Assembly (NCBI GenBank): GCA_041918255.1
Contig: JAYRWD010000062.1
Span: 1-64,000 of the forward strand
DNA from: JAYRWD01 sp041918255
GTDB lineage: Bacteria > Patescibacteriota > Dojkabacteria > B142 > WJKM01
Reading direction: 5' to 3'
DNA length: 64,000 bases
Part shown: in pieces, positions 17,401 to 26,308 of the stretch
Layout: each line of letters starts with the position of its first letter
Position numbering within the stretch: the stretch's first letter is position 1
Notes under the pieces: model-generated
What the model saw: only the letters and a program-made list of their open reading frames with translations
Databases searched by the model: none
What the model was told of the DNA's origin: nothing
Made by a program: the position numbers and the translations under genes

Positions 17401-17953
17401 TGATCAAAAGGTAAATGTCGGGCCCAGATATATTTTAAAACTCAATCACTTATCTTCTGATAAAATTCATGCGCGATCTACTGGTCCATATACAGTTGTG
17501 ACTCAACAACCCCTAGGTGGTAAAGCCCAATTCGGTGGTCAACGTTTCGGAGAGATGGAAGTTTGGGCTCTGGAAGCACATGCCGTACCTATGGTTTTAC
17601 AGGAAATGCTAACTATTAAATCAGATGATATTATCGGTAGAGCTTCGGCATATAAATCAATAATACAGGGCTTGCCCATCGATCCACCTTCTACACCGGA
17701 GTCGTTTAAGGTATTCAAATCTGAGTTAAACGCTCTAGGAATAGGGTTGGAGGCGATCTATAAAACAAAGGATGTACAAGAAGATGAAATCGAAGACGAT
17801 GAATTATCAATTGAAGTCGGACCCAACGGGGATGAAACATTGAAAGAGATTGTGTCTGACGAATTGATACCAGAAGCTGTCGCGACTGAGGTTACAGAAA
17901 TCGAATCGGACGAGAGTTTTGAAATCAAAGAAGGGGCTGATCTGGAGGAGTAG
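14438..17953 (+). CDS. rpoB: DNA-directed RNA polymerase subunit beta
   Basis: 1171 residues, full-length beta subunit. The fork and rifampicin region shows FFGSSQVSRYMDQ, KRRITAGGPGGLTKERA and CPVTTPEGPSIGIV; later motifs include GRNLLAAYM, GYNYEDAI-like GFNYEDAIIIS, HGDKGVI and the C-terminal GGKAQFGGQRFGEMEVWALEA. The C-terminus has an acidic tail of about 60 residues (VQEDEIEDDE, then ESDESFEIKEGADLEE) not usual in E. coli. In the rifampicin pocket several key positions differ from E. coli (Q513R, H526T, S531T, L533G). rpoC follows after 40 bp. Confidence 0.99.
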   Translation: MASLPKRLNLAKFEYPALSPDLIEAQTRSFELFTQSGLRELFDEINPITDYTGEAWELTFDEVEWGKPNHTFSQSVKLGLSYDRPAYVYARLTNKKTGEIKKQKLFIADLPIMSERGTFVVSGNERVVVMQISRAEGILFYETKISTSSHRLYGVKLMPTRGRWFDFEINKYGVMSVKLLEKRPKILVTTLLRALGYEKNEQIKELLSPYDKGENQLVDSTLKRDPTSSQDEALIDIYKKLRPEDSISLEAAETFLNSIFFDKRRFYLGRIGRYQLNKKLGLDVPVKPENYVLFKDDLVAVVRSLIEVNAGLRKEDDIDSLANRRIRGVGELITDQIRVGTLRMEKNIRDRMGTYGTDELITPSVLVNTRPIIAAVNQFFGSSQVSRYMDQENILSEIETKRRITAGGPGGLTKERATFSVRDVHSSSYSKICPVTTPEGPSIGIVSHMSIYARINDFGFLEAPYYRVLSNVKLDRLSEPKRLVGLMLREEVKDAKGKVIIKSGTKITNDTLKILAENKINEIHVHPTITDEVIYLNSDDETEYKIAGATARDANSQLVGESVFVRHEGIYKKVPITELDFIDINPGQIAGVGFSLVPFSANDDPNRTLMASNMQRQAVPLVHPESPIVGTGFEEIVARESKRGVFAAESGEVLESDAVYLKIKYKSGKVEEFHLDKFTRTNQNTTFSQVPVIRKGEKFAKGDVLVDGPSMQNGELALGRNLLAAYMIYDGFNYEDAIIISEKLVREDSLTSIHIKEYAQEIRDTKLGKELITADIPNVGEYLLRNLDKDGVVRIGASVGSKDILVGIVAPKGEVELTAEEKLLRAIFGEYARDVRDNSLRLPHGDSGIVIGVQVLDKDKGDKLNPGVLKQVKVWVARTQKITVGDKLTGLHGDKGVIAKILPEAEMPFLEDGTPIDIILSPMFVKRMNVGHMKEVNYASQARKLGIKIKVPPFTGIFEDKLQEMLKKEKIDWSEKVTLYDGRTGLPYDQKVNVGPRYILKLNHLSSDKIHARSTGPYTVVTQQPLGGKAQFGGQRFGEMEVWALEAHAVPMVLQEMLTIKSDDIIGRASAYKSIIQGLPIDPPSTPESFKVFKSELNALGIGLEAIYKTKDVQEDEIEDDELSIEVGPNGDETLKEIVSDELIPEAVATEVTEIESDESFEIKEGADLEE

Positions 17954-17993
17954 AACAATATTTATTAATATCTAACAATTAATAATAACTAAT

Positions 17994-20900
17994 ATGCTTA
18001 AAGATCTTAAAGCCCTTCGAATATCGGTGGCATCACCAAAACAGATTTTAGCTTGGTCACACGGAGAAGTTCGAAAACCAGAGACTATAAATTATCGGAC
18101 TCATAGAGCTGAAGTAGATGGTTTGATGGATGAGAGAATATTCGGACCAACTAAAAACTATGAATGTTACTGTGGCAAGTACAAGAAAATTCGTTACAAA
18201 GGCATTGTATGTGATCAATGCGGAGTTGAAATTACAACAAAAAGAGTGCGCAGAGAAAGGCTTGGTCATATTAAATTGGCCTGCCCGGTAATGCATGTTT
18301 GGTTCTCATACGGAATTCCAAATAAATTATCTCTGATCTTAGATATCCCTCAGAAAAAACTAGAAACAGTAATATATTATGCTAGGTATATTGTTACTTC
18401 TTATGACGAAAAAGCTAAGAAAGAGGCGCAAAAAAATTTGAAAGCAAAATTTGAGGAAGCGAAGAATGTCTTGAAGGAAGAATATGAAGAGGATCTCGAG
18501 GAATATAAACGGGAGATCAAAACGGAAATGGATGAAGTAAAAAAGACTGAGAAGCACAAGGATAAGGTTTCTATGAAACTAGAGATGTTGCAAGGAAAGC
18601 AGGATAAAGGAATTGCCAAGCTTCGTTCGTTACATAGCCAGAAGCTTTCAAATTTGGAGGAGAAATTTGAGGGTTTGAAAACTCTGGTCTTGCATCTAAG
18701 AGATGGATCAACAATCTCAGAGGATGAGCGGAATAAATTGCTCGAGTATGATATTGATTTTTGTGAACTTGGGATGGGAGCTGAAGCTATCAAAAAGCTT
18801 TTGATAAAGATAGATCTTGATACAGAAATACTCGATCTTAGAGATAAGCAGATAAAAACTCGCTCAGTTTTAAAAAAGAGGAGATATATTCAAAGATTGA
18901 GATTATTGAAGGGTATGCAACAGGCTATGACAGAGCCAGCTTGGTTAGTAATGGAAGTGGTACCTGTATTACCACCAGATTTGAGACCAATCATCCAATT
19001 ACCCGGAGGTAGATTTGCCACATCTGATCTTAATGATCTATATCGCAGGGTAATCAATAGAAATAACCGACTACTTAGGCTAATAAAGCTTGGAGCCCCT
19101 GAAATCATTTTGAGAAATGAAAAAAGAATGTTGCAAGAGGCTGTAGATGCTCTCATTGACAATAGTCATCGTCCTGGTACCGCCGTCCTGAACGCGAGGG
19201 ATCAGGCATATAAGTCGCTATCGGATATGTTGAGAGGCAAACAAGGGCGATTTAGACAAAATTTGTTAGGAAAGCGTGTAGATTATTCAGCCAGATCGGT
19301 CATTGTAGCTGGTCCAGAACTAAAAATTTATCAGTGTGGGTTGCCGAAGACGATGGCTCTTGAATTGTTCAAACCATTTGTTATTAGTGAAATTATCTTA
19401 AGCGGTGTTGCCCCGAATATCAAAAGCGCTAAACTAGTATTTGATTCAAAATCTCCTGAGGTATGGGATATCCTAGAGAAGGTAACTAGCACTCATCCAG
19501 TCTTACTAAATCGTGCGCCCACATTGCACAAACAAGGTATCCAAGCATTTTTTCCGGTTCTAGTGGAAGGAAATGCCATACATCTTCACCCGATGGTATG
19601 CAAAGGATTCAACGCTGACTTTGATGGAGACCAAATGGCTGTGCATGTGCCACTTACGAAACGGGCTAAGGAAGAGGTCGTAGAGAGAATGTTTGCGAAA
19701 TCTAATATTTTGTTGATGGCTGATGGTTCTCCCGTGGTTAATGTCCAGAAAGACATGGCACTTGGTCTATACTATCTTACAACCGTAGATGAAAAGTTAT
19801 CCGCGGCAAAGTATTTCTTAGCAAGCACCGAACAGGCAAAGGGTTATTTCGATCAAGGGTTGATCAAATTGCAACAAATGATAAGGGTAATGTACAAGGG
19901 TTCTCTAATTGAGACAACAGTAGGTAGGCTAATGTTTAACGATTTGTTGCCTCAAGATTATGAAGTAATAAATAAACAGGTCGATAAGAAATTAATGGGA
20001 AAGATCGCATCTAAGGTTCTTGAAAAGTATGGAAGCGATATAGTCATTAATATGTTGGATGAGGTCAAAACACTTGGATTTAGAAGTGCGACTTTGTCAG
20101 GGATCTCTGTAAGTTTAGAGGATTTCGTCGTAAGCGAAAATAACGATGGATACTTGAAAGATGTAGAAGATAAAGAAAATCAATATACTGAAGACTATTA
20201 TATGGGACTTCTTACGTTTGAAGAAAAGAAACGTTTGGTAGAGGAGACGTGGCTAGCAACAATTGATAAAGTAGCAGAAGACACATGGAACAATTATGTC
20301 AAAGTTAATAATAATCTCGTCGCAATGAATAATTCTGGGGCATCTCCAGTCACAAACCCTCTAAGACAGATATCTGGCGTAAAAGGATTGATTCTAGATC
20401 CGCAAGGCAGAATTGTTGAACTGCCAATAAGATCAAATTATAAGAAAGGGCTTTCAACATTAGAATATTTTGTGGCGGCTCGTGGTACTCGAAAGGGTCT
20501 TGCTGACACAGCTTTGAAGACTGCGGAATCCGGTTATCTTACTCGAAGGCTTGTTGATATCGCGCAAGATGTCATTACCCGCGTGGAGGACTGTGGGACA
20601 TCAAAAGGAATCAATCTCTATCGAACGTCAAATCGTAGGCAGTCTTTTGGTGAGAGGATAACGGGACGCATCTTGGCAACAGATGCGGTTGATTCGAAGA
20701 CGGGTGAAATTATAATAAAAGCGGGGGAGTTAATTACTCGAGAGTTAGGGGAAAAGGTAGAATCGAACCAGAATATTACAACCGTGTGTGTGCGGTCACC
20801 TATAACTTGTGAAACTTCAAAGGGTTTGTGCACAAAATGTTATGGTTATAATCTAGGTACAGGCACTCTAGTCGAAAAAGGTATTGCCGTGGGTATAGTA

Positions 20901-21854
20901 GCTGCTCAAGCAATGGGAGAAGCCGCAACTCAGCTGACACTTGATACAAAGCACTTAGGTGCTAGAGTAGGTACTGATATCACCCAAGGTTTGCCACGTG
21001 TGGAAGAACTTTTCGAAGCTAGGGTACCAAAAGGAAAGGCTACTTTGTCAGAGGTTAGCGGGACAGTCAAGATTATGCCAACCGATGAGGGAGGATATGA
21101 AGTGGTGGTGGTTTCTGACGAGAAGACTTTAAAAAAGTATAAGGTAAACAAGGGCGACAAAATTGAATTCAAAAAATCTAAATCAGTTAAAAGAAATGAA
21201 TTAATCTTGACGAGGACCGATGGAGAAAGGGTATTAGCTCCAGATGCAGGTAAAGTACAGAAACTTTCAAGTGGCGAGATACTATTAGAAATCGACCAAG
21301 AATTAACTGCGACATATAAGTTGGGTAGGGAGGCATTATTGAAAGTCAAGGATAGGCAAAAAGTCGCATGTGGGGAACAACTTACAGAGGGAGCCTTGGA
21401 TCCGAAAGAAGTTATGAAACTTGTAAATCTCGAGGCAGCTCAGAGGTATATTATAGACAATATTCAGGAAACCTATGGTATCCAAGGTATAGCAATTGAT
21501 GATAAACACGTCGAAATTATTGTAAGACAGATGTGTCGATTTGTTACAGTTTCTGATCCGGGGGAAAGCGAATTTTTGTCTGGGGATTATGTCGATTCTT
21601 TGGAGATAGTATCTGAGAATAGGAGACTGCGAGAATTGGGGAAGAAAACTATTAAGTCTGAACGTCAAATGCTTGGTTTGACTACTGCTTCGGTGAGAAC
21701 AGAAAGTTTCTTATCTGCGGCGTCATTCCAAGAACAGGTACGGGTATTGACAGATGCTTCCTTGATGGGAAAGATGGATCCTTTGAGAGGACTCAAAGAA
21801 AATGTTATAATCGGCATGCCTGTTCCGCTGGGGGAATTTTCTCGGGAGGATTAG
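17994..21854 (+). CDS. rpoC: DNA-directed RNA polymerase subunit beta'
   Basis: 1286 residues. The N-terminal zinc site is CYCGKYKKIRYKGIVCDQC (four cysteines); the active-site Mg motif is FNADFDGDQMAVH; the second zinc site is formed by CGTSKG, CETSKGLCTKC. Between about residues 140 and 250 lies a highly charged coiled-coil insert (EAQKNLKAKFEEAKNVLKEE and on), longer than in E. coli at this point. The C-terminal end GLKENVIIGMPVPLG corresponds to the usual GLKENVI.G.LIPAGTG. Same transcript as rpoB by spacing. Confidence 0.99.
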   Translation: MLKDLKALRISVASPKQILAWSHGEVRKPETINYRTHRAEVDGLMDERIFGPTKNYECYCGKYKKIRYKGIVCDQCGVEITTKRVRRERLGHIKLACPVMHVWFSYGIPNKLSLILDIPQKKLETVIYYARYIVTSYDEKAKKEAQKNLKAKFEEAKNVLKEEYEEDLEEYKREIKTEMDEVKKTEKHKDKVSMKLEMLQGKQDKGIAKLRSLHSQKLSNLEEKFEGLKTLVLHLRDGSTISEDERNKLLEYDIDFCELGMGAEAIKKLLIKIDLDTEILDLRDKQIKTRSVLKKRRYIQRLRLLKGMQQAMTEPAWLVMEVVPVLPPDLRPIIQLPGGRFATSDLNDLYRRVINRNNRLLRLIKLGAPEIILRNEKRMLQEAVDALIDNSHRPGTAVLNARDQAYKSLSDMLRGKQGRFRQNLLGKRVDYSARSVIVAGPELKIYQCGLPKTMALELFKPFVISEIILSGVAPNIKSAKLVFDSKSPEVWDILEKVTSTHPVLLNRAPTLHKQGIQAFFPVLVEGNAIHLHPMVCKGFNADFDGDQMAVHVPLTKRAKEEVVERMFAKSNILLMADGSPVVNVQKDMALGLYYLTTVDEKLSAAKYFLASTEQAKGYFDQGLIKLQQMIRVMYKGSLIETTVGRLMFNDLLPQDYEVINKQVDKKLMGKIASKVLEKYGSDIVINMLDEVKTLGFRSATLSGISVSLEDFVVSENNDGYLKDVEDKENQYTEDYYMGLLTFEEKKRLVEETWLATIDKVAEDTWNNYVKVNNNLVAMNNSGASPVTNPLRQISGVKGLILDPQGRIVELPIRSNYKKGLSTLEYFVAARGTRKGLADTALKTAESGYLTRRLVDIAQDVITRVEDCGTSKGINLYRTSNRRQSFGERITGRILATDAVDSKTGEIIIKAGELITRELGEKVESNQNITTVCVRSPITCETSKGLCTKCYGYNLGTGTLVEKGIAVGIVAAQAMGEAATQLTLDTKHLGARVGTDITQGLPRVEELFEARVPKGKATLSEVSGTVKIMPTDEGGYEVVVVSDEKTLKKYKVNKGDKIEFKKSKSVKRNELILTRTDGERVLAPDAGKVQKLSSGEILLEIDQELTATYKLGREALLKVKDRQKVACGEQLTEGALDPKEVMKLVNLEAAQRYIIDNIQETYGIQGIAIDDKHVEIIVRQMCRFVTVSDPGESEFLSGDYVDSLEIVSENRRLRELGKKTIKSERQMLGLTTASVRTESFLSAASFQEQVRVLTDASLMGKMDPLRGLKENVIIGMPVPLGEFSRED

Positions 21855-21902
21855 GTATTCGCGAAGTTAGTTTTTTACACATTAATTTAAAGTAAGTATT
21901 TT

Positions 21903-22352
21903 ATGGCTCGTATTTCACAATTAGTCCGTAAAGGCAGACAACCAAAAAAATATACAATCCGATTTAAGGGATTAGAGTTTCCTTCTACCACGAAGTACAA
22001 AGCTATCCAATTCAATTTTAATAGCTTGAAGAATAAGTACTATAGACAGCCAACACCACTGCGAAGAGGCGTATGTATAAGCGTATTTACAAGAACGCCA
22101 AAGAAACCAAACTCAGCTTTGCGAAAAGTTGCGAAAGTTAGATTGTCAAATAAACAAGAGGTGACCGCATATATACCTGGTGAGGGGCACAATCTTCAAG
22201 AGCATAGTGTTGTGTTGGTACAGGCTGGACGAAGACCTGACTTACCTGGAGTAAATTATAGAGTTGTGCGTGGAGTTTATGACACCGCAGGTGTGGAAGG
22301 TAGAAAGCAGGGTCGGTCCCGATATGGAGCAAAAAAGGGAAAAACAAAATAA
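21903..22352 (+). CDS. rpsL: 30S ribosomal protein uS12
   Basis: 149 residues against 124 in E. coli. The core is clear: QLVRKGR, RTPKKPNSALRKVAKVRL, VTAYIPGEGHNLQEHSVVLV, DTAGVEGRKQGRSRYGAKK. An extra stretch of about 24 residues lies in the N-terminal extension (about residues 15-50), before RRGVC. The loop facing the decoding centre reads AGRRPDLPGV where E. coli has GGRVKDLPGV, so the lysine linked to streptomycin response is a proline. The protein contacts the 530 loop and helix 44, both of which are also unusual in this genome. It follows rpoC by 48 bp. Confidence 0.98.
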   Translation: MARISQLVRKGRQPKKYTIRFKGLEFPSTTKYKAIQFNFNSLKNKYYRQPTPLRRGVCISVFTRTPKKPNSALRKVAKVRLSNKQEVTAYIPGEGHNLQEHSVVLVQAGRRPDLPGVNYRVVRGVYDTAGVEGRKQGRSRYGAKKGKTK

Positions 22353-22364
22353 ATACAAATGGAA

Positions 22365-22457
22365 CTTAGGTTAACCTAAGAGTATTTGACTATTCAAAAA
22401 ATAGTCAGAGAAGATCTGGAATACTCCGCTGTGATCTTCTTCGCGGAGTTTTTTTAT
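22365..22457 (+). promoter_or_regulatory. palindrome, hairpins and terminator-like stem between rpsL and rpsG
   Basis: Four elements in 93 bp: a perfect palindrome cttaggttaacctaag (22365-22380); a small hairpin gacta/tagtc (22388-22406 region); agaagatc (22409-22416) complementary to gatcttct (22433-22440); and actccgc (22423-22429) complementary to gcggagt (22443-22449) followed by a run of Ts. The last two pairings interleave, so they exclude each other or form a pseudoknot. The final stem plus U-run looks like an intrinsic terminator that may be conditional for rpsG. Confidence 0.55.
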
Positions 22458-22489
22458 GAAAGGATATATTAATTTAGTAATTCAATCTT

Positions 22490-22960
22490 ATGCGAGGTAA
22501 AGCTGCGAAACTGAGAAAAGTAATCCCAGATCCTGTTTACAATAGTGAACTTGTGTCTAAGCTTATTTGTATGATTATGCAAGACGGCAAGAAAGATACT
22601 GCTAGCCGTCTCGTATATTCTGCTATCGAGTCTCTTGGCAAACAGGCTAAGAAAGACCCAATGCAGGTTTTGGAAACTGCGATAGAAAACGTTAAGCCCA
22701 AAGTCGAAGTGCGATCTCGTCGGGTAGGTGGAGCAAATTACCAAGTTCCAGTACCAGTAGAAGATCGAAGACAGCTGTCGTTAGCCTTACGATGGATTAT
22801 TGAAGCGACACGTAGCACACGGAAGAAAAATCCGTTTGACGTAGAGCTTAGCAGGACACTATTCCAAGCCTACAATAAAGAGGGCGCAGCGTACAAGAAG
22901 CGAGAAGAAACACATAAAATGGCTGACGCAAATAAAGCTTTTGCTCATTTCACATGGTAG
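22490..22960 (+). CDS. rpsG: 30S ribosomal protein uS7
   Basis: 156 residues, the normal length. Typical sequence throughout: MRGKAAKLRKVIPDPVYNS, LICMIMQDGKKDTA, then ENVKPKVEVRSRRVGGANYQ, VPVPVEDRRQ, LALRWIIEATR and a C-terminus ending ETHKMADANKAFAHFTW. uS7 nucleates the 30S head and contacts tRNA in the E site. In most bacteria fusA follows; here 500 bp of repeats and a tRNA follow instead. Confidence 0.99.
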   Translation: MRGKAAKLRKVIPDPVYNSELVSKLICMIMQDGKKDTASRLVYSAIESLGKQAKKDPMQVLETAIENVKPKVEVRSRRVGGANYQVPVPVEDRRQLSLALRWIIEATRSTRKKNPFDVELSRTLFQAYNKEGAAYKKREETHKMADANKAFAHFTW

Positions 22961-23486
22961 GGGATTTGTCACTCTGGTTTTGTATAAAATGGTGAGTCGG
23001 ATTTGGGTGGGGTATGAATCACGAATTTTAAAGTGGCAAATATGACTTTATATGACATACGGTAATGCCTTCAATAAATTTTACATGGTTTTATCAGTCC
23101 TAATTTAAACTTCCGTTTGCCTCAAATGCGTGTTGGTGCAGGAAAGGACAGGTAGGAGGATAAAAAATAGGATTTAATACAAAACTTTATTAAAACATCT
23201 GCATTAGAGAAGGAGTTCTTGAAAAATATAAATTGACTTTGACCGTGTTAAAATTGTAAGTCTTGAGAAAATAATAGCCGTTGTGCGAAACTTAAAAATG
23301 CTAACAAACATATTTTATGCTGAGTTTGTCAAAGTGTCACAATACTGTATCTTCACCCTTCGACAGGCTTCCACTAGAAGCGGACGGGCGAGGGTGACAT
23401 GGTAAGTGGTTCGGGGTGACATGGTAAGTGTTCAAGATGACATAGTAAGTGTATAGTTTCGCATTAAGTCTGATTATGAAAGGAGG
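22961..23486. repeat. intergenic region with REP-like and short tandem repeats
   Basis: No gene seen. It contains an inverted pair (tcacccttcg near 23353 with cgagggtga near 23389) of the 'TCATCCT...TCGAAGGATG' REP type found elsewhere in the window, followed by three copies of a 16-mer, ggtgacatggtaagtg, at 23393-23408, 23415-23430 and (two mismatches) 23436-23451, about 22 bp apart. Confidence 0.6.
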
Positions 23487-23560
23487 GCCAGGGTAGCTCA
23501 GTTGGTCAGAGCACGGGACTCATAAGCCCGGGGTCGTGGGTTCGATCCCCACCCCTGGTA
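23487..23560 (+). tRNA. tRNA with anticodon CAT (Met, or Ile2)
   Basis: 74 nt: acceptor gccaggg with ccctggt (first pair G-U), D arm agctcagttggtcagagc, anticodon stem-loop gggactcataagccc with CAT, T arm gtgggttcgatccccac. No encoded CCA. The A-loop and acceptor do not look like initiator tRNA (which has a C1-A72 mismatch). Elongator Met and lysidine-modified Ile2 cannot be separated by eye. Confidence 0.93.
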
Positions 23561-23646
23561 TATATATCAAAACTGACATCAACAATTAACATAGGATTAC
23601 GATAGATTCAAATTTACTCATAATTTAATACTTAATCAAAAGACTC

Positions 23647-26082
23647 ATGAAGGAGAAGATAATAAAAAACACGAATTCACCCCAGCCAGGACAGAAAAAT
23701 ATTGAAGTTCCGTCTGAGACCAAGCAGCGCATAATGAAAGAGTTGAGTCGTGCCTCTGGATCGCAAGTGAAAGTATTTGCGTTTTCAGTTAACCCTTTTG
23801 TAATATTAATTACTTCGATCTTAGCAGGATTGTTTATCTTCACACTTTTGCGAGGTTTCGGGGGCAAGACATTCGAAAAAGTTACAACTGGGGAATTTAT
23901 TGAGCATATCAAAAATAATGAATATTCAAGGGTTGAAATTACTGATGCCTCAAAAGCTTTCGGACAAGGAAAAAAGTACGAAATTTTAGAACTAGGCGGG
24001 GGGCAAGTCGACACTAGCTTTCTCGTAGACAAAGATGGTGTTGATGTTAGTGTTAATGATGAAGATTTTGTAACATTAACACCGGTAGAGTTAGCAGCAA
24101 TGCTGAAGGGACCGAGCCTGCGAGAGTTGTTGAGTTCTTTCAAGAGTAAGGACGCTGTCAAGTTTGCTGATATCGTGTTGTTAGGCAAAAGTTTTGTATT
24201 GGCGCGAATGGTTGGTCAGAATAGTGCTGATGTATTGATTCGTGCAATCAATCCCGAAGAATTTAAAAGCTTCTTGGTTAAATCAAATTTAAATATTGAA
24301 AATTCAGCTTATGAAATAGATGATCTGACATCTGCTGCTGGAGAGATTAGTGCAGCTAAGTTTCGAAGTAATTTTGAGTTGGGGAATTATACAGACGTAT
24401 GGAGAGTCGATACAACTCTCATTGGGAGGCTTGATCCAAAAGTGGTTCTAAATCAGCAAATAGATTTCGGTCCTTTACAGACAGATTTTCCGCAGTTTTT
24501 GCAAAATGAAGGTATTAATTTTGATAACCCATCTATTGAAATTGTACAGATCAAAGAGCAAAAGATAGATTTTGGAACCGTGATTCAGATTATCAGCATG
24601 ATACTAATTGGATTCATGGTATTTAGCATACTGCGTGGGATAAATGGAAATAGCAAGGGGTTGATGCAATTTGGTATGTCACGGGCGAAACTCTTTTTTG
24701 GCAAGAAGTCTGAAGTTACTTTCAAGGATGTGGCGGGTATTGATTCGGCTAAAGAAGAATTGGAAGAAATCGTGGACTTTTTGAAGAACCCAAAAAAATT
24801 TACTGATCTAGGTGCTAGAATTCCGAAGGGATTACTTCTAGTGGGCGCTCCGGGGACAGGTAAAACACTTCTTGCAAGGGCAATTTCTGGAGAAGCAGGA
24901 GTACCTTTTTTCCATACCAGCGGCTCTGAATTCGAAGAAATGTTAGTCGGCGCGGGAGCGAGTCGAGTCCGAGATTTGTTCGCTAAAGCAAAGAAAGCTT
25001 CGCCGGCTTTAATTTTCATAGACGAAATTGACGCAGTCGCGAGGAAGCGTGGCACAACTATCCAGTCCAGTTCGACCGAACAGACTCTAAATCAGATTTT
25101 GGTTGAGATGGATGGTTTTGAGAAGGCAACGAATGTTATTGTGATCGCGGCGACTAATAGACCAGACGTATTAGATCCTGCTATTCTACGCCCGGGAAGA
25201 TTTGATAGACGTATAGTGATCGAATTGCCGGATATAAAGGGTAGAGAAGAAATATTGAAAATTCACGCTAAGAACAAACCGCTGGACGCGGATGTTAATC
25301 TTACTAAAGTAGCAAGACGTACTGTAGGTTACTCAGGAGCAGATCTTGAAAATATGCTGAATGAGGCTGCGATTATTGCTGCGAAAGACAATCGAAAGAA
25401 AGTCAAGGCACACGATATTGAAGAAGCAGCTAATAGGCTTGTAATGGGTCGAGAACGAAAACTGGAACGAACCCAAGAAGAAATTAAGCGAACAGCGTAC
25501 CATGAAGCTGGACATGCGATAGTGGCGAAACTTACACCTGAGTCTGATCCGGTTCATCGTATTACCATTGTTTCACGAGGAATGGCGCTTGGTGTCACCA
25601 TGCAATTACCCGAGCGAGATAAATATTCACAATCTATTACTGAGCTGCGCTCCAGGCTTCGGGTCCTAATGGCTGGTCGAGCTGCCGAAGAGTTAATTTA
25701 TGGACCAGATAAAATTACAAGTGGAGCTTCGAACGATATTGAGAAAGCCACAAGTATTGCTCGCAAGATGGTAAAACTTTTTGGCTTTAGCAAAAAGCTT
25801 GGAATGGTAAAATATGGGGAATCAAACGAGCTTCAGTATCTGGGCTACGGCTATGGAGAACAGAGAGATTACTCTGAACATACAGCGCAAACTATTGATG
25901 ACGAGGTTAAGATGATAGTGGATGAGGCTTACGCAAATGCTCTGGATATTTTGGTAAAGCACAGAAAAACTTTGGAGAAAATTACTGAGGATCTAGTGAT
26001 AAAAGAGGTGATGGAAGGGGATGAATTTGAAAAGTATTTTAAGGAAAAACCTGATAATGTAAAGTCTAAATCGGGAGAATAG
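23647..26082 (+). CDS. ftsH: ATP-dependent zinc metalloprotease FtsH
   Basis: 811 residues, longer than the usual 600-650. A first membrane helix (about 48-70) and a second (about 317-337) enclose an enlarged extracytoplasmic domain of about 245 residues, which explains the length. The AAA module has GAPGTGKT (about 400), FIDEIDAV and the SRH region IVIAATNRPDVLD...RPGRFDR; the zinc site is AYHEAGHAIV (about 618-622) with the third ligand in ASNDIEKAT. It degrades membrane and regulatory proteins. It has its own terminator and starts 86 bp after a tRNA. Confidence 0.98.
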   Translation: MKEKIIKNTNSPQPGQKNIEVPSETKQRIMKELSRASGSQVKVFAFSVNPFVILITSILAGLFIFTLLRGFGGKTFEKVTTGEFIEHIKNNEYSRVEITDASKAFGQGKKYEILELGGGQVDTSFLVDKDGVDVSVNDEDFVTLTPVELAAMLKGPSLRELLSSFKSKDAVKFADIVLLGKSFVLARMVGQNSADVLIRAINPEEFKSFLVKSNLNIENSAYEIDDLTSAAGEISAAKFRSNFELGNYTDVWRVDTTLIGRLDPKVVLNQQIDFGPLQTDFPQFLQNEGINFDNPSIEIVQIKEQKIDFGTVIQIISMILIGFMVFSILRGINGNSKGLMQFGMSRAKLFFGKKSEVTFKDVAGIDSAKEELEEIVDFLKNPKKFTDLGARIPKGLLLVGAPGTGKTLLARAISGEAGVPFFHTSGSEFEEMLVGAGASRVRDLFAKAKKASPALIFIDEIDAVARKRGTTIQSSSTEQTLNQILVEMDGFEKATNVIVIAATNRPDVLDPAILRPGRFDRRIVIELPDIKGREEILKIHAKNKPLDADVNLTKVARRTVGYSGADLENMLNEAAIIAAKDNRKKVKAHDIEEAANRLVMGRERKLERTQEEIKRTAYHEAGHAIVAKLTPESDPVHRITIVSRGMALGVTMQLPERDKYSQSITELRSRLRVLMAGRAAEELIYGPDKITSGASNDIEKATSIARKMVKLFGFSKKLGMVKYGESNELQYLGYGYGEQRDYSEHTAQTIDDEVKMIVDEAYANALDILVKHRKTLEKITEDLVIKEVMEGDEFEKYFKEKPDNVKSKSGE

Positions 26083-26101
26083 GCTTTTATTAGTTGGATT
26101 C

Positions 26102-26131
26102 AAAAGACCCCCAGATAGTGGGGTCTTTTTT
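26102..26131 (+). terminator. intrinsic terminator of ftsH
   Basis: aaaagacccc (26102-26111) pairs perfectly with ggggtctttt (26120-26129), an 8-nt loop and a T-run, 20 bp after the ftsH stop. Confidence 0.9.
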
Positions 26132-26308
26132 GTTGATGAGGATTATATGGATGTAATAGAAAGTTATCGCAATATTTGATAGGAAAAATATCGAACTCTT
26201 GATATGCGGACGGAATATTTGTATTCTGTAAGTAGAAGAAAATATATTTCTTGGTAAGATCCAAATTCTGTAATTTGATTTATTTTGCAAATTTAATGTT
26301 ATGAAATT

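Noticed and set aside
17994..21854. Possible intein or intron in rpoC or rpoB
   Set aside because: Both genes are uninterrupted. The coiled-coil stretch near residues 140-250 of RpoC is a lineage insert without splicing motifs.
23393..23451. Possible CRISPR array
   Set aside because: Only three copies of a 16-mer with 5-6 bp between them; spacers are far too short and there are no cas genes in the window.
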